Shown one piece after another: positions 12,401 through 22,970 of a stretch of DNA of 64,000 nt (positions are counted from its first letter, which is position 1; each line of letters starts with the position of its first letter). Under the pieces are notes generated by a model that was given only the letters and a program-made list of their open reading frames with translations, had not been told where the DNA came from and did not search any database. Made by a program: the position numbers and the translations under genes. The stretch spans positions 1 through 64,000 of the forward strand of contig JBBHKE010001992.1 in the NCBI GenBank assembly GCA_037447655.1. Reading direction: 5' to 3'. Source of the stretch: Zygnema cylindricum (taxonomy: Eukaryota > Streptophyta > Zygnematophyceae > Zygnematales > Zygnemataceae).

Positions 12401-15400
12401 AAAGAAAGAATGCTGTTGAACTCATTCCTTTCCTTTTTTTCTTTTCTTGACTTCAAGACTTACGGGCAACAGTCGCAGTCGATGGTGAGAATATACTTGC
12501 CAGCATCCCATGTTTGATAGCTGACATCAAAAGAAGACCCTCTGCCTCTGAAACTCAAAGAACTAGATACTGAACCATGCACAAGGGCAGGGCCTGGACA
12601 ACAAAAAAATGACATGTCATTATTTGTGAGGGTGAAAAAGTACAAGAATAAACAGTTGTCGTCAGATTAGACATACTTCCACATATTTCTAATGACTACC
12701 ATACAATCCCAGTAGTAATGGCATTAGCGTTCAAAGCAAAAACTGGAAAGTACCAATATGGATGATTAGACAAGTGATCTACCAAGTGAGATAGAAGGGC
12801 TGGAAAGACGTTCAAATATATGCTGCTAGTATGGTCCCACTCTGGCTTTATGGCACTTCGATGAGATGTGGTAGTTGGTTTAGCTTTAACCGTCTATATT
12901 TGCGCATAAATTATTATTTTTGTGTAAAGATAATAAACACTGCATTTTTGGTTTATATTTGACTTGTCTTGTGAGACTTAACATGCCTAACTCGCAATCT
13001 ACACCGGCCTACTTCAGAGCTGACAGATAAACTATGACTTGGCGCGAATGAGAAAATGACTTCAATTCTGGAACTACCTAGAGATTAACTAGCCTGAGGT
13101 TTGAGTTTCAGGCATATTGCTTCATTGATTGACACTCACCAGTAAGAATAACTATAAACTCTCGTGTGTCTGCCAACCACTTATCGAAATAAACATCAGA
13201 TGTAAAACTGAGTTGAAACTCGCACAAGACTCCTGCGACGCATCTCTGACAGCCATCACCTGAATCATCAAACCAGGAACCCGGAAAAAGAAATAGAAAG
13301 CAAAAGAGAGTGTGTACAATAGAGGTAGAGAGAGTTAGCCAGACTTGACAAGCCAAACCTACTCTATGCATTTGTTCAACGATCCAAGCAAAAAAACTGA
13401 CACATTCCATATTTCACATGTCCATTATATATTAAAATACATAACACAAAAGCAAGGCAACTTCTTCGTGCAAGAGCACCATGTTGGTTCTCACATGTTG
13501 CAAGTATGTGTTAACATTTATACAAAACCTCAGTATCAAGAAATAATCTGGCATCCTTTAGTTCCCGACAAGCTATAAACAAATAAATCAGAGATCGTGG
13601 GATGGAGGAAACCAGATTCAATAAGACAAGAGAGAGCAAGTGTGATTTCAATAAAACATTCGGTTCGAAAATGCGTCCCATACATACTGAAGCACACTGT
13701 ACATCACTATTAATACTAAAACACTTAAGATCACACTAACGCCAAGTAAGGAATGTTTTAATGATGTTTAAATATATTTTTTGTGTAATGATACCCGATA
13801 TTTGGTAAAAATCAGGTAAAACATCGAGAACATTCCAGAAAAAAATATAAACACCCTATAAACATTCCTTAACTTGTTGCCAGTGTGAATACACTACTAC
13901 TTCCGTTGTGACATTTTCTGGTCAGAATCACAAAATAGTGTTAACAATGCTATTTAAGGGAGTGGAATACAATTGGACCACATCACTCTACACTAAATTA
14001 GTATTATTTCGTTAATAGTTCCTTTACAAAGCTGTGCAGTATACTGTAGTGCAACGAAAACACAATTTTGAGCATTCTAACTCACTTCAGCCGGTATTTT
14101 TAAGATTTTATGGAGTTTATATAAAAGCGATACTTTTAGGTTTTTCAAGGCTTACAATTAGTTTTTTGGTTTTTCAACAGTTTTTAAGAATACAAAGATA
14201 AGTGCAGGAACTTTAGAACTCCAACTGAGAGTTATAGTCAGAGATTAGAATAAATCAAGCTTAAGAGGTGTGACTAGGTCCAACTCGAACAAAGGAAATT
14301 AGTAAAAATAAGGGAAAAGGAAAGGATTTGGAATTTGGAGGAAGGGAGGAAATTTGTAGTTAGAAGAATTTAACTAGAAAAATAGTTGGTAAAATAGATA
14401 ATCGAGAATCTACATATCTAACTAGACCAATTTGTTTTTGCTTTGCCCTTTAACAGAACCTTCGTACTTAACTCCTAATCCTTGTGCTCCTTTATACCAC
14501 GCCTGTTTTGAGTTTCTGCACCGCAATTTCGACTGAAACACTTTGCAAATTGGAACATTTTCGACAAAACGAAGCTTTTGACAAATGAATATTTTTGACA
14601 AAGGAACATTTTTGGCAAGCACACATTTTTGGCATATGGATATTCTTGACGATTAAACAGTTCTGAAAGATGGGCATTTTTGACAAGTGAACATTTTTGA
14701 CAAAACAACGTTTTTGACGAATCAACAGTATTAAAAAAAGGGACATGTTTGAATATTTTTGACAGATCACCATTTTTGAAAAACATGAACATGCATGCGA
14801 AGTTTCTACGCAAGTCTTCACTCGTGCCAGTCTAAACAAACAAAAAAGCCCATCTTAACCTTTCTTTGCTTGTGTTATAAAAAGTTAAAGGAGGGACATT
14901 ATTTCTAACAGTTTTCACTTTTTGACGAACAAAATACCAATAACTTTACCTTTCCTTTACTTATGTTATAAAAATTCGATGGAGAGACATTATTTCTGAC
15001 AATTTTTTGCACATGGACATGTGAGATACCCCGCCCACTATTGGATTTAACAACACTAATTTGGTCGCAATCTTTTTGGGTCAAAAATCAGAAAATACGT
15101 GGATAACACTATTTAAGGGAGTGGCCCACAATCCATGTCTCCTAAACTAATTTTATGTTGTACATTATAGTTTCCAATTTACACTAATTATTTCTTTACG
15201 CAATGGACGGTGTAGTACACCGCCCACAGATCACTCTAACTCCAAGTAGCATTTTTTCTAACTCGACATCAAAAATTAGCATTGATAACTCTATTTAAGT
15301 TCTTGGCCCGCAATAAGCCACATTGCAAAACAATGTTAAGTGAGGTTAACTCTACTAAAGTGTTAAGCCAAATTACCTGACGCTAATACATGATTTTAGT

Positions 15401-16737
15401 GTGGTTAATACAGTGTTAACCCTAATAATTCACTAAATCTAAGTAGTTAGTGTGGTTAAATCTAATAAAGAATATGTTAACCCTAATAATTCACTTAATT
15501 CCAATAATGATAAGAGGAGAGTAGATCATTGGATTTCATTGGAGATATATTTTTTTCATTTAGCATTTACCGTCTCTACAAAATTAAAAAAGGTGCAACA
15601 CATGCATTTTGGACAAATACTGAGAAACTTATCGACAATTTTCCAATAAAGTAGGATCAATCTAGTTTTTTAGGGTTTTTACGGTTTTTAAGGTTTTTTA
15701 TCACAATTTCTATTTGAAGGAAGATCCTCCTGGCATGATGTATAGGGTTTTAAGTCCATCCCCCATCTTTGGTCCGTGTGCAAGTTTTATTACAAAACTT
15801 TTAAAAAATGGTGATCGGAAAAAATAGTTTAACTGACAGATCTAAACGAAGAAGTACGTTTTAGCAAAAAAAGTACAGTTTTTTCAAGGAATAACGTTTT
15901 TTCTGAAAGGAATTACGTTCCAACACAGCACTGACGTTTCATTCGAAGATGAAAATGAACAAAACTCTGTAACCTCCTAAAATTTCATCTTTCAATCCTA
16001 AATTTTTACAAGTTTTACAAAATCTTTTAGATTGGTTTTCCATGTGGTATGTGACATCTGTCTCTGGTTATAATTAATATATGTTCAGATGTATCTGTTT
16101 CTACTATTGACGATTTAGTTAATACTGATCTTGCTTTATTTTGGTTTTCATGAAGGACATGAAATTAGTTTTAATAATTTTTTAAGTTTTTTACTAATTT
16201 CCCCTCTTTCAACTATCACTTTCATTACAAAATGTTAAATTTTTCATTTTATTGTCATTAGAAAATTTAGTAGGTTTGAATATTACTTTTCTATACTTAG
16301 GAATTTTTAATTTGAAATTATAGGATCCATTAATATAATAAAAAAAAAAAAAAACAAAAATACCAAGCTCAAAAAAACACAAAGTTTGTAAAATATTGAA
16401 TACCTGAAACCCTAATGCCATATTCTTCCCAAGTCCTGTGGCTTCCAGCCTCCAGAATTATGCTCTTATGATAAATAATGCTCTTATAAATAATAAAACA
16501 TTGACTTCTTATAGAATATTGCATACCTGAGATGCGAAAGCCATATTCCTCCCAAGTCCTATTGATTCCAGCTGTACGGATAACCTTCGTTAAGTACAGT
16601 CCAGGCCCGTCCCAGCATACGACATCCTCCCTTCCGAAACCACGTAAGTTTTTCGTACGATCGGTACGTGACTCAGCCACGTGGCAGATTCCTGCCGCTA
16701 TCACGAGCGTGACAAGAAAAGCTGCCCGAGAGGCCAT
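6336..16737 (-). CDS. NXPE-like secreted protein: filamin-type repeat plus PC-esterase/SGNH domain (eight exons, exon 2 broken)
   Basis: Minus-strand exons, 5' to 3': 16737-16527, (13497-13359 broken), 13259-13140, 12593-12464, 11730-11318, 8752-8535, 8164-7968 and 6477-6336. Every junction is GT-AG and phases agree. Without exon 2 the message is 1431 nt, one open frame of 476 residues. A signal peptide (MASRAAFLVTLVIAAG) leads into a filamin-like β-sandwich (VVCWDGPGLYL; VYFDKW; FIVILTGPALV; WDAGKYILTIDC) and then a PC-esterase/SGNH fold. The latter shows a GRWV segment, the nucleophile motif GDSHLR (Ser near 277), SDIVVLGTAAW, RFFWRTAPPFP and FLDTW near the end. This order is that of the NXPE family, secretory-pathway or extracellular proteins with acyl-esterase or transferase-like folds. 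Function is inferred only; the substrate is unknown. A divergent paralogue starts at 61723 on the plus strand. Confidence 0.7.
6658..6861. mobile_element. MITE with 20-bp terminal inverted repeats in last NXPE intron
   Basis: ACACCACTCATCGTTATTAG at the left pairs with CTAATAACGATGAGCGGTGT at the right with one mismatch. The element is about 200 bp and non-coding. Related debris with CGGTGTAGC ends continues to about 7397. Confidence 0.65.
7968..8164 (-). CDS. NXPE-like gene A, exon 7 (WRTxPP block)
   Basis: The 197-nt exon starts after GATGTGCAG| in phase 0 and ends GTAAG|GTGAGA in phase 2. It encodes YLPEFMNWVV then TRFFWRTAPPFPNRFFGC and EANRIV. 'WRT.PP' followed later by 'N' residues is the hallmark C-terminal segment of NXPE/PC-esterase proteins. 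Confidence 0.7.
8535..8752 (-). CDS. NXPE-like gene A, exon 6 (central PC-esterase block)
   Basis: The 218-nt exon follows TTATCGCAG| and ends CTTCCGG|GTGGGC, phase 1 to phase 0. It encodes NFTGRFHGNREFSIV then LLLKFYWMEGIFKDGEHGC and DIVVLGTAAWTFR. In PC-esterase-type proteins this is the segment after the nucleophile block, with the 'D.VV' strand. The exon joins directly to exon 5; the open frame at 10807-11268 is intronic. Confidence 0.7.
9299..9343. other. Hairpin, 17-bp stem with 11-nt loop, in intron 5
   Basis: GACCCACATGATTTGTT and AACAAATCATGTGAGTC are complementary at 16 of 17 positions, with AAGCCAGACTC between them. It lies in a long NXPE intron and could be the remains of a tiny MITE or a transcript hairpin. 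Confidence 0.6.
10280..10720. repeat. Purine-rich intronic stretch
   Basis: GA-rich sequence on the plus strand inside NXPE intron 5. The open frames on both strands show no family features and are not called. Confidence 0.4.
11318..11730 (-). CDS. NXPE-like gene A, exon 5 (linker and GDSH nucleophile block)
   Basis: Three candidate acceptors lie close together (AGs at 11740-11739, 11736-11735 and 11732-11731). Only the last gives the phase needed after exon 4 and avoids an immediate TAG, so the exon is set at 11730. It carries an acidic linker (EVEVVEPEDLEEE), then CDLGHVGRWVD and, near the end, ISIVGDSHLRALF. The GDS serine is the expected nucleophile of the PC-esterase/SGNH fold. The donor is TTTATG|GTGAGC, phase 1. 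Confidence 0.7.
11808..12060. repeat. Tandem repeat of about 57 bp in intron 4
   Basis: Four to five diverged units share the core TCTAGGGTTTTATTTTAAGA followed by TGGTTTG(A/C)AGGTTTTCTTTT. The repeat lies in the intron between exons 4 and 5 and encodes nothing. Confidence 0.65.
12464..12593 (-). CDS. NXPE-like gene A, exon 4 (end of filamin-like repeat)
   Basis: The 130-nt exon follows TTGTCCAG| and ends TGCCC|GTAAGT in phase 2. The protein runs GPALVHGSVSSSL to FDVSYQTWDAGKYILTIDCD, which fits the 'F.V.Y....AG.Y.L.V' end of a filamin/NXPE repeat. Confidence 0.65.
13140..13259 (-). CDS. NXPE-like gene A, exon 3 (filamin-like repeat)
   Basis: The 120-nt exon lies between GATTCAG| and ACTG|GTGAGT, phase 1 to phase 1. 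It encodes GDGCQRCVAGVLCEFQLSF then SDVYFDKW and EFIVILT. The plus-strand paralogue's exon 3 has the same length and close identity (GDGCEKCSAGLLCEFQLSF). The cysteine spacing resembles a secreted, disulphide-bonded β-sandwich. Confidence 0.7.
13359..13497 (-). pseudogene. NXPE-like gene A, exon 2 with lost acceptor and frameshift
   Basis: The plus-strand paralogue has a 111-nt exon here (63395-63505), preceded by TACTTGCAG. The minus copy reads TACTTGCAA, so the AG is gone. The homologous block up to the conserved donor (AGTAG|GTTTGG) is 139 nt, a net gain of 28, which shifts the frame and leads to a stop. ECVSFFAWIVEQMHRVG near the 3' end is still recognisable against ECVSHFAANFKQRHTVG. Exons 1 and 3 both use phase 1, so skipping this exon keeps the gene open. 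Confidence 0.65.
14540..14790. repeat. Degenerate tandem repeat (TTTTTGACAAATGAACA) in intron 1
   Basis: About a dozen imperfect 17-20 bp units built on TTTTTGACAAA(T/G)GAACA. Read on the minus strand they give apparent repeats of VKNVHLSK, a by-product of the unit length. A reverse-complement version lies in the matching intron of the plus-strand paralogue (62450-62575), so the repeat predates the gene duplication. Confidence 0.6.
15027..15226. mobile_element. Degenerate ACACCG-type MITE in intron 1
   Basis: The sequence ends in GGACGGTGTAGTACACC and contains the family's internal block (CACTAATTTGGTCGCAATC, then AACACTATTTAAGGGAGTGG). It resembles the MITE at 6658-6861 and the remains at 3905-4105 and 13900-14060. 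The left terminus is decayed. Confidence 0.4.
16401..16452 (-). pseudogene. Duplicated end of NXPE exon 1 inside intron 1
   Basis: About 75 bases into the intron, the last ~50 bases of exon 1 and its donor are repeated: AGSHRTWEEYGIRVSG followed by GTATTC, against AGINRTWEEYGFRISG and GTATGC in exon 1. The frame stays open from exon 1 through the duplicate. The second donor would therefore allow a longer exon 1, but its junction phase has not been tested against exon 3. Confidence 0.5.
16527..16737 (-). CDS. NXPE-like gene A, exon 1 (signal peptide and first filamin strand)
   Basis: The 211-nt exon ends CTCAG|GTATGC in phase 1. The ATG at 16737 is chosen because the plus-strand paralogue has the same length (211 nt) from its own ATG. 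An in-frame ATG at 16776 would add 13 residues (MDSGSKVG...) before the hydrophobic core. Residues 1-20 form a signal peptide, then come VVCWDGPGLYL and NRTWEEYGFRIS, the latter containing a possible N-glycosylation site (NRT). Confidence 0.7.
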
Positions 16738-17511
16738 ATGCAGCCACGTGTCCCCGACCTTCGAGCCACTGTCCAATCGCTGAAGGACCTCGTCAGACTC
16801 AAAACGTACCGTACTGAGAGGACACCAAGTACTGTATCGTTATAACTTAGGGTGCGTCTCCATGTGCCAAAGTAAGGGTTATTTTCTGTCAATTTCTTCT
16901 AAAACTTACAGCCGTACCGCGTAGGTTTAACCGTACAAAAAAATAGAAAAAATGAGAAGTACATTTTGCGTCATCATCGAATTTAGGATGTACTACATGT
17001 TGTCGTTTTTTGTTCTTCGACCCACCTCCACGCCAAAAAACGTCATCTTCAAACTTTTCTTTAAAACACAGGGACGATGTGTTTTAAAACAAAGTATTTT
17101 CGAAAAACAAACAGGAACACGTTTTAGCACGTCTAAAAAAATTTACTAAAATTTCAAACGAATTCAAGCGACGACGAAAGGTACACTATTCGCTATGTTT
17201 TGTCCATTGCGTTCAGGTACGACGAGGCAAAATACACAATTTGTTTGGTTTTGTCCTTTTGCGCCTGGTACGGATTTTATTTCACCAGGAGCCATTTCGA
17301 TGCCAAGCAAAGACAAAGTGCATCTTCTTCAACCATAAAAGGGCACAGGCTGGAAAGGGCACAGGCTGGAAAGCGGTACGTCTACAATGTCACGAAAACT
17401 CATGCGACGTCACACGCAGTTAGAAAAAATAACGTGCGTCATCACAGATTGTAGACGTTGACAGCCGTCACGGCCATTGTCAGCGTATACAATCTTCACT
17501 CCCTTAAGTAA

Positions 17512-18373
17512 CTAAGGCTGCGGCCCCATGTGGCTAAGTTCGGATTTTTTCTGTCGTTTTCCTATATAACTTAGCGCCGTACTGCCTAAGTTGCGACCGT
17601 ACGAAGAAATCGCAAATTTGTAACGTACAATTTGCGTCATTCTCGAACTTAAGGTGTACGAAAATTTGTCGTCTTGCGTTTTTCCGACCCACTGTCACGT
17701 CATCTTCAAAATTTTCATAAACAACATCGGCAATATGTTTTACGCTAAGTAAAACTGCTTACACCAATAGGAAAACATACTCCCACGTGTGAAAAGTTTT
17801 CAAAAATATTTGACGAAAAAAAAAGTACAGGGCTGTTGGTTTTTGTCCGCATGCACCTTGTACGGTTTTTTTTGCAGGGGGTCTCGAAGCTGCAATGCCC
17901 TTTGACAGAAAGGTGAAAAATCTGCCAAGGCGCCACTTCTACTCGCCCTCACCGCCACTCTCACCTTTTGTCCCATCCACCCCTTCAAACGACACCATTT
18001 CACATTCGGCTACAATAATTATTTCTCCATTCATGGCGGCCGAACAAGAGAGGCAAACGCAATGGCATGCCCATGGCTGTAAAAACTCTACGTCTACGCT
18101 GTCACAAGAAGACGCGAGACAAATCAAGTCGTTTCAAAAATTATGATGCATTTGTGCGACGCTTTGAAAAGTTTCGAAAAATACGGTGCGACAAAACAAA
18201 TATATACACGTTGACAGCCGTCAAGGGCGTTGTCGACGTATACAATCGTCACAAACTTAAGTTCCCAATTTTGAGAGAATACATAGAGACACTTGAAATC
18301 CGGGTCCGCCGGATCCGCACTAAATTACAAAGTAAGTACGCTAAGTTACAACTACATGGGGCCGCAGCCTTAG
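17512..18373. mobile_element. Non-autonomous DNA transposon W1 with TIRs
   Basis: CTAAGGCTGCGGCCCCATGT starts the element and ACATGGGGCCGCAGCCTTAG ends it, a perfect 20-bp inverted repeat. Length is 862 bp. An open frame of about 110 residues (18067-18405, MAVKTLRLRCHKKTRDK...) is shared with the truncated copy at 22361-22716, but it overruns the element end and shows no transposase motif. It is probably conserved because the element is. Confidence 0.65.
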
Positions 18374-18904
18374 CCTGTGATTTTTGTGTGGCGTGGCGTG
18401 ATTAGTATAGTTGTAGTTTGGTTTGGTTTTGCGTGCGTGTACCTTAGTACTTTATATTTGCACGGCAATTTATTGTTTCGTTTGGTACCACGTACTTTAA
18501 ATAGTTTCGTTGGTAATACTATTTGATTAGTGAATGAGTGTACTTTTGATACAACTTACGTTATGTAGTACTTGTTTGCTTAGCGAGGGGGTATTTAGTA
18601 GTGTTGTGTATGGGTAAAAAACTTATCGCGATAACACCGATATCGATAGTTATCGGTTATCGAACGGTCAGCGGTCCCGATATATTTGTCCTTTCTGTAT
18701 TTTCTGTCCGGAATGCAATCTGTCTGGTAAACTGAAAGGTAAATTTACGTGAAATGTATGGTTGTTTACGGGAAATGTACGAAATTTGACGAAAAAATAC
18801 GTTGCACTTTGTAGTACTTTTTGGGCGGTGAAGTGAACATAAATTTGACGGGAACGTACGGAATGCAATTTTGTGTCCTCCATTGGACCACAGAACACAA
18901 AAAA

Positions 18905-19859
18905 CCTCTAAATAGTTTTTAACTAGCCCACTTTAAGCCACAGCCACTGCTGCCAAAACAATCAACTGACAATCTAAATGCACCCTTGTGCAGCGTGGAC
19001 TCCCTTGAGTTCGTAGGAAAAAGAATCACTGAAAACGCCCAACCAGGCGATAAGTTACGAGGCAGTAAAAATGCCAATTTGTACAAACTCTCAAAGGGAG
19101 AGGTGACTACCTACCAAAATTTTCTAAGTCCTGATTCCTTTTAATAACTTCCATCTATTGAAGTACGGACCAATCACATTACTCTACCGTACCAAAAGGT
19201 ACTACTGTCGGTGTACCTTTTGTACGGCCTATGTACGACAAGGCTATTAAGCGGACACGTGTCTGCTTTTTACTCGTCTGTACATTCCTCGGAATTCCTA
19301 TGACCGAATGTCATCTCTCCACGTGGCTCCAAGTCATGCCACATCACAAAACGCCAAGGTGACCACTCCGGGATTTCGGCGATGACGTGCGCCGTCGGAT
19401 TTGTAATGAGACGTAATCTTAGCCGTTTTAATTACTTGCGAGATATTTGTTTCGCTGTCAAACAAATGCGAGGTATTCATTCTGAAATGATGTCGTACTA
19501 AAACTGTATCTATGGACACCGTATCCAGTTTTAGTAAAATGGATTTGTTACTTCCTAAATGTATATATATCTATCACACGCTATAGCATTTAGCATTGGT
19601 CCTAGTCTAATAGGATAAAGCTGACCGCTATCGGCCAACTTGACGGACCGCAGGTACCTGGATCAAATCCCGGTCCGTCAGGACTATTTTTAGTAACCTA
19701 CTAAAAATAACTACTTGTTGAACTAAGGTAGCCATGGATCAACCACCCTCTCTATCCTTCAGTGACTACAACAAGTATGGGGGCTAGAGAGAGGAGGTGG
19801 AGGTAGGCTGTCTGTCTTTTTTCCTTTTCCTAACATATTTAAACCTAGAAAATACCACA
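18905..19859 (-). mobile_element. 3' LTR of broken copia F
   Basis: Read on the minus strand from 19859, the sequence follows LTR A (34941-35989) block by block: GTATTTTCTAGG, TTGTAGTCACTGA, CCATGGCTACCTTAG, the hairpin at 19641-19680, a GTACAAAAGGTAC-type segment and CAGTGATTCTTTTTCCTACG. A purine tract (GGGGAGGAGGCGGG) precedes it at 19861-19878. The far end near 18905 is approximate. Confidence 0.6.
19641..19680 (+). other. Conserved LTR hairpin with tRNA B-box-like loop (copy F)
   Basis: TGACGGACC and GGTCCGTCA form a perfect 9-bp stem around a loop containing GGATCAAATCC, close to the tRNA B-box consensus GGTTCRANTCC. An A-box-like TAGTCTAATAGGATAAAGC lies upstream. The same module occurs in LTRs A, B and C. 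Confidence 0.5.
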
Positions 19860-20469
19860 AACCCGCCTCCTCCTCCCCTAAGCCAAAAACCTTCAACCCA
19901 TCCTATCACACCCTCAACTCTATGAAAATTACAGATACTTTTCTGACTAACTTCCATCTTTATCCTATATTTTTTTGAAATGAAGTTGATTACATGATTT
20001 GCGCAACATTATCGTAAAAGTTTCATGCGCCCTTCATACCATTTCTGGTTCACCCACACAGCGACAAACCAAGTGTTCATAGTCACCGTGGGCGTACCTT
20101 GGTGGCGGCGCTTTTGCATACGGGCAATCCGTGCATCTATAAGGGCATCCCCTACGCCCATCACCAAGTGGTGATGCAGCAGCCCCCCGTGATGCAATCA
20201 ATTCGACAAACTGTGTGTCTCATGTTGGGTCAGCCTCCCGCCTCTTTCCAGAACAGACTCCTACCGACGTACCCACATCCCATGAAGTCGCGTGGCCCCC
20301 TAACGACTCCCAACCCACTCATTCCATTGAATGCAAGAAAATTTCCAGCAAGTGGGTAATTTCTCCATAGGAACCACCAATCCCCAAAAAATACTTTACC
20401 CATTACAGGCCACCAAATGAAAGGAGTGATGAGGAAGGTGGCACCCGCAAACTCATAATCAGCCCGCGA

Positions 20470-21240
20470 TATATCCCATCCTTAAAAACTATCAGCTTCT
20501 ATTCAATACTTTTTTGCTTTAGTCCATATAAGGACTTTGAACTTTGCTCTCTTCTTTCACAAAACCCTCAGCTTCTTTACAATTCTTCCTCTAACTCACC
20601 ATTAAAAAAAGCAGTCTTAATGTCCATCTGGTGTATTTCCATGTCATTCCCTGCCGCCACTGAGGAGAATCCTTACCGATGGGAACCGAACAACTAGAGC
20701 AAAGGTCTCCTCATAGTCAATCCCCTCTTTTTGGGTGAACCCTTTCGCTACCAATCGAGCCTTATACCTCTCAATTGTATTATTTGGGTTCAGTTTTAGT
20801 TTAAATACCCATTTACATCTAATCGGTTTTCTGTCTGGAGGACAATTTGCTAGTTCCTATTTGCTTCCATGATAGAAGCCATCTCATCATTTATGGCTCT
20901 AATCCATCTTTCTTTCTCTGGACTATTCAATGCCTCTAAGTAAGAATGAGGCTCATTTGGGTGAGATAGCTTAGTTACCTTATGAGCAGCTTGTTTTTCC
21001 TGTATCCTTTTGCTGCACATCCTTCCTACCTTAAACTCCGAAGCTGGAATGGATGGAAGTCTTGGATTTCTTCTCACTGTCTCATAGGCTCCCCTGTCCA
21101 TGTCCGACCATTTAATTTGTCCCTCTTGATTATCCACAATAAATACGATAATGTTTATTGACACTCCATTATATCCACGCCAATGTGTTTTGCTCCTCTC
21201 ATGCATCCACAGTAACTGCCGTGTATTCCTCATTTGCCCC
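20470..21240 (-). pseudogene. Copia F pol fragment (integrase tail to start of RT)
   Basis: Minus-strand reading gives RRNPRLPSIPASEFKVGR then NEPHSYLEALNSPEKERW. Across frameshifts it continues [40 protein letters not shown] and MEIHQMDIKT-like segments, parallel to residues ~295-450 of the copia at 32339-34927. Frameshifts and stops are frequent. It belongs with the 3' LTR at 18905-19859; the 5' part of the element is missing. Confidence 0.65.
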
Positions 21241-21499
21241 TCTCACACATCCCACTAAATGTTGAGCACACTGTCTGACAATGGTATCAGCTTCTCTCCT
21301 ACTTCCACATTAAATACTGTGTACGGCCGTCTTCATAATGGGACATAACAAAAACTGCAAATCACCGAATTTAATGTGGCTTTTCAATTAAAAGCAAACA
21401 AAAAAAAACAGTTTCGAAATTATGGAAAAAAGGGTAACAAATACAAAAAAAAGAACCAGTCACATTCTCAGAATTCTAAGAAAGGAGCAGGTGCAGAGT

Positions 21500-21640
21500 C
21501 AACAGAGAAAGACAGAGCGGAGGGGGGAGGAAGGAGGAGGAGGAGGGAGAGGAGGGAGATGGAGCGTAAGGGGGGAGCGAGGGAGGGGGGGGTCGGGAAG
21601 AGGCGCGGAGAGGAGGGGATGGAGAGGAAGCTGTAATGTA
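21500..21640. repeat. GGAGG-type purine tract
   Basis: Low-complexity GA/GGA sequence that creates long spurious frames on both strands. From 21640 to 22200 nothing else is recognised. Confidence 0.6.
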
Positions 21641-22360
21641 GTCTGTATTCCCCAAATACATAATGTAGAGTAGATGCTATTTTCAGCTAAATACAACTAA
21701 TTAGTAAATTGCAACTAGTTACTTCAGAGAATTTTACACCTATCATGTCCCCTCCCAATTTAGGGTTAGATATTAAACCGAAACAGACATAGAGATTAAG
21801 TGTGAGAGTTTTGCATTTTAAACAAAGTCACGTTTAAATCTATTAGCAAAATTACTGGTACGTTCTGCCTAGATTTGCAAGAGTTTATGAAAAAAAAAAA
21901 TCTTGAAAAAGTTCCAGATGTCCAAATAAATGTGAGTTTGTGAGCTTATTGGCATTTTTTGGAGTTTTGTGGCAGGTTTCAGACTAATATATTAAGTATA
22001 ATCACACTATAACCGAATATATGAAAAGGTGGAAATAAAAAAAATAAAAAAAAATAGTAACAGAGCATCCAGAGAGAACTTAAGATCCATATGTATGTAT
22101 ATATCATATGCACATATGCAGATATTCAGATTCATAGATACGTGAATTTCGACAGTTGAAAAAAAAAAAAAAAAAAGACGCGCCCTTTACAATTATGGCG
22201 ATCGGGAGGGACGATGCTTGGGAAAGCACCAGCGACACAACTTTGGCGGCAGCAGGGGAGGGTCGCACAGAGCTCAAGTGACCGCACGTGCGAGAGCCAA
22301 GTGACGCTGGGAAAAATACAAAAAAACGCGCAAAGAAAAGTAAAATTGCAAGGGCGTAAA

Positions 22361-22716
22361 GAATTATTTTTCCATTCATGGCGGCCGAACAGGGGAGGCA
22401 AACGCAATGGCATGCCCATGGCTGTAAAAACTCTACGTCTACGATGTCACAAGAAGACGCGAGACAAACCAAATCGTTTCAAAAATTACGATGCATTTAT
22501 GCGACGCTTCGAAAAGTTTCAAAAAATACGGTGCGACAAAATAGATATGTACACGTTGACAGCCGTCACGGGCGTTGTCGACGTATACAGTCGTCACAAA
22601 CTTAAGTTCCCAATTTCGAGAGAATACATAGAGACACTTGAAATCCGGGTCCGCCGGATAAGCGCTAAAATACAAAGTAAGTACGCTAAGTTACAACTAC
22701 ATGGGGCCGCAGCCTA
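22361..22716. mobile_element. Truncated W-family DNA transposon (W2)
   Basis: This segment aligns base for base with 18017-18372 of W1 and shares its terminal GGGGCCGCAGCCTA. The left half is replaced by unrelated sequence. Confidence 0.6.
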
Positions 22717-22970
22717 AGTCAATGTTACACATAGGGACGTCTGAAATCCGGGTCCACCGGATTTGCGCTAAAAAACAAAAAAATTCCGCTAAGTTATAAG
22801 TACATGGAGACGAACCCTTATAAACATCAACGTTTTTTTTGTCACTTATTAGAATCGGCTTTTTCTCAAACCTACGTTAGGACAGTTCGAACCGTGTTTG
22901 AACTTTATGTTTTGTACTTGCAATACTTGAAACATTCGATTTGGGGACCGATACGGTAATTAGTAAAAGG

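Larger units (their letters stand above)
16849..22820. mobile_element. Candidate outer TIR element, interrupted by other insertions
   Basis: The left end (16849 on) reads TAGGGTGCGTCTCCATGTGC. The right end (to 22820), in reverse complement, reads TAAGGGTTCGTCTCCATGTA. Inside are an intact related element (17512-18373), a broken minus-strand copia (about 18905-21240) and a truncated related element (22361-22716). The two ends could belong to one element opened by later insertions or to two separate fragments. The sub-terminal sequences resemble those of the 17512 element. Confidence 0.35.

Noticed and set aside
18067-18405. 112-codon frame repeated at 22214-22717
   Set aside because: It lies within the repeated W element and runs past its terminus; similarity reflects the element, and no transposase motif is seen.
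18598-18665. Palindromic ATCGCGATAACACCGATATC run resembling hAT-type sub-terminal repeats
   Set aside because: No matching opposite end or target duplication could be found.
19602-19690. Possible tRNA gene (A-box- and B-box-like sequences)
   Set aside because: No canonical cloverleaf: the T-arm loop and acceptor stem do not fit, and the same module occurs inside LTRs. It is kept as an LTR hairpin instead.
21376-21696. Long frames on both strands
   Set aside because: They are products of a GGAGG purine tract.
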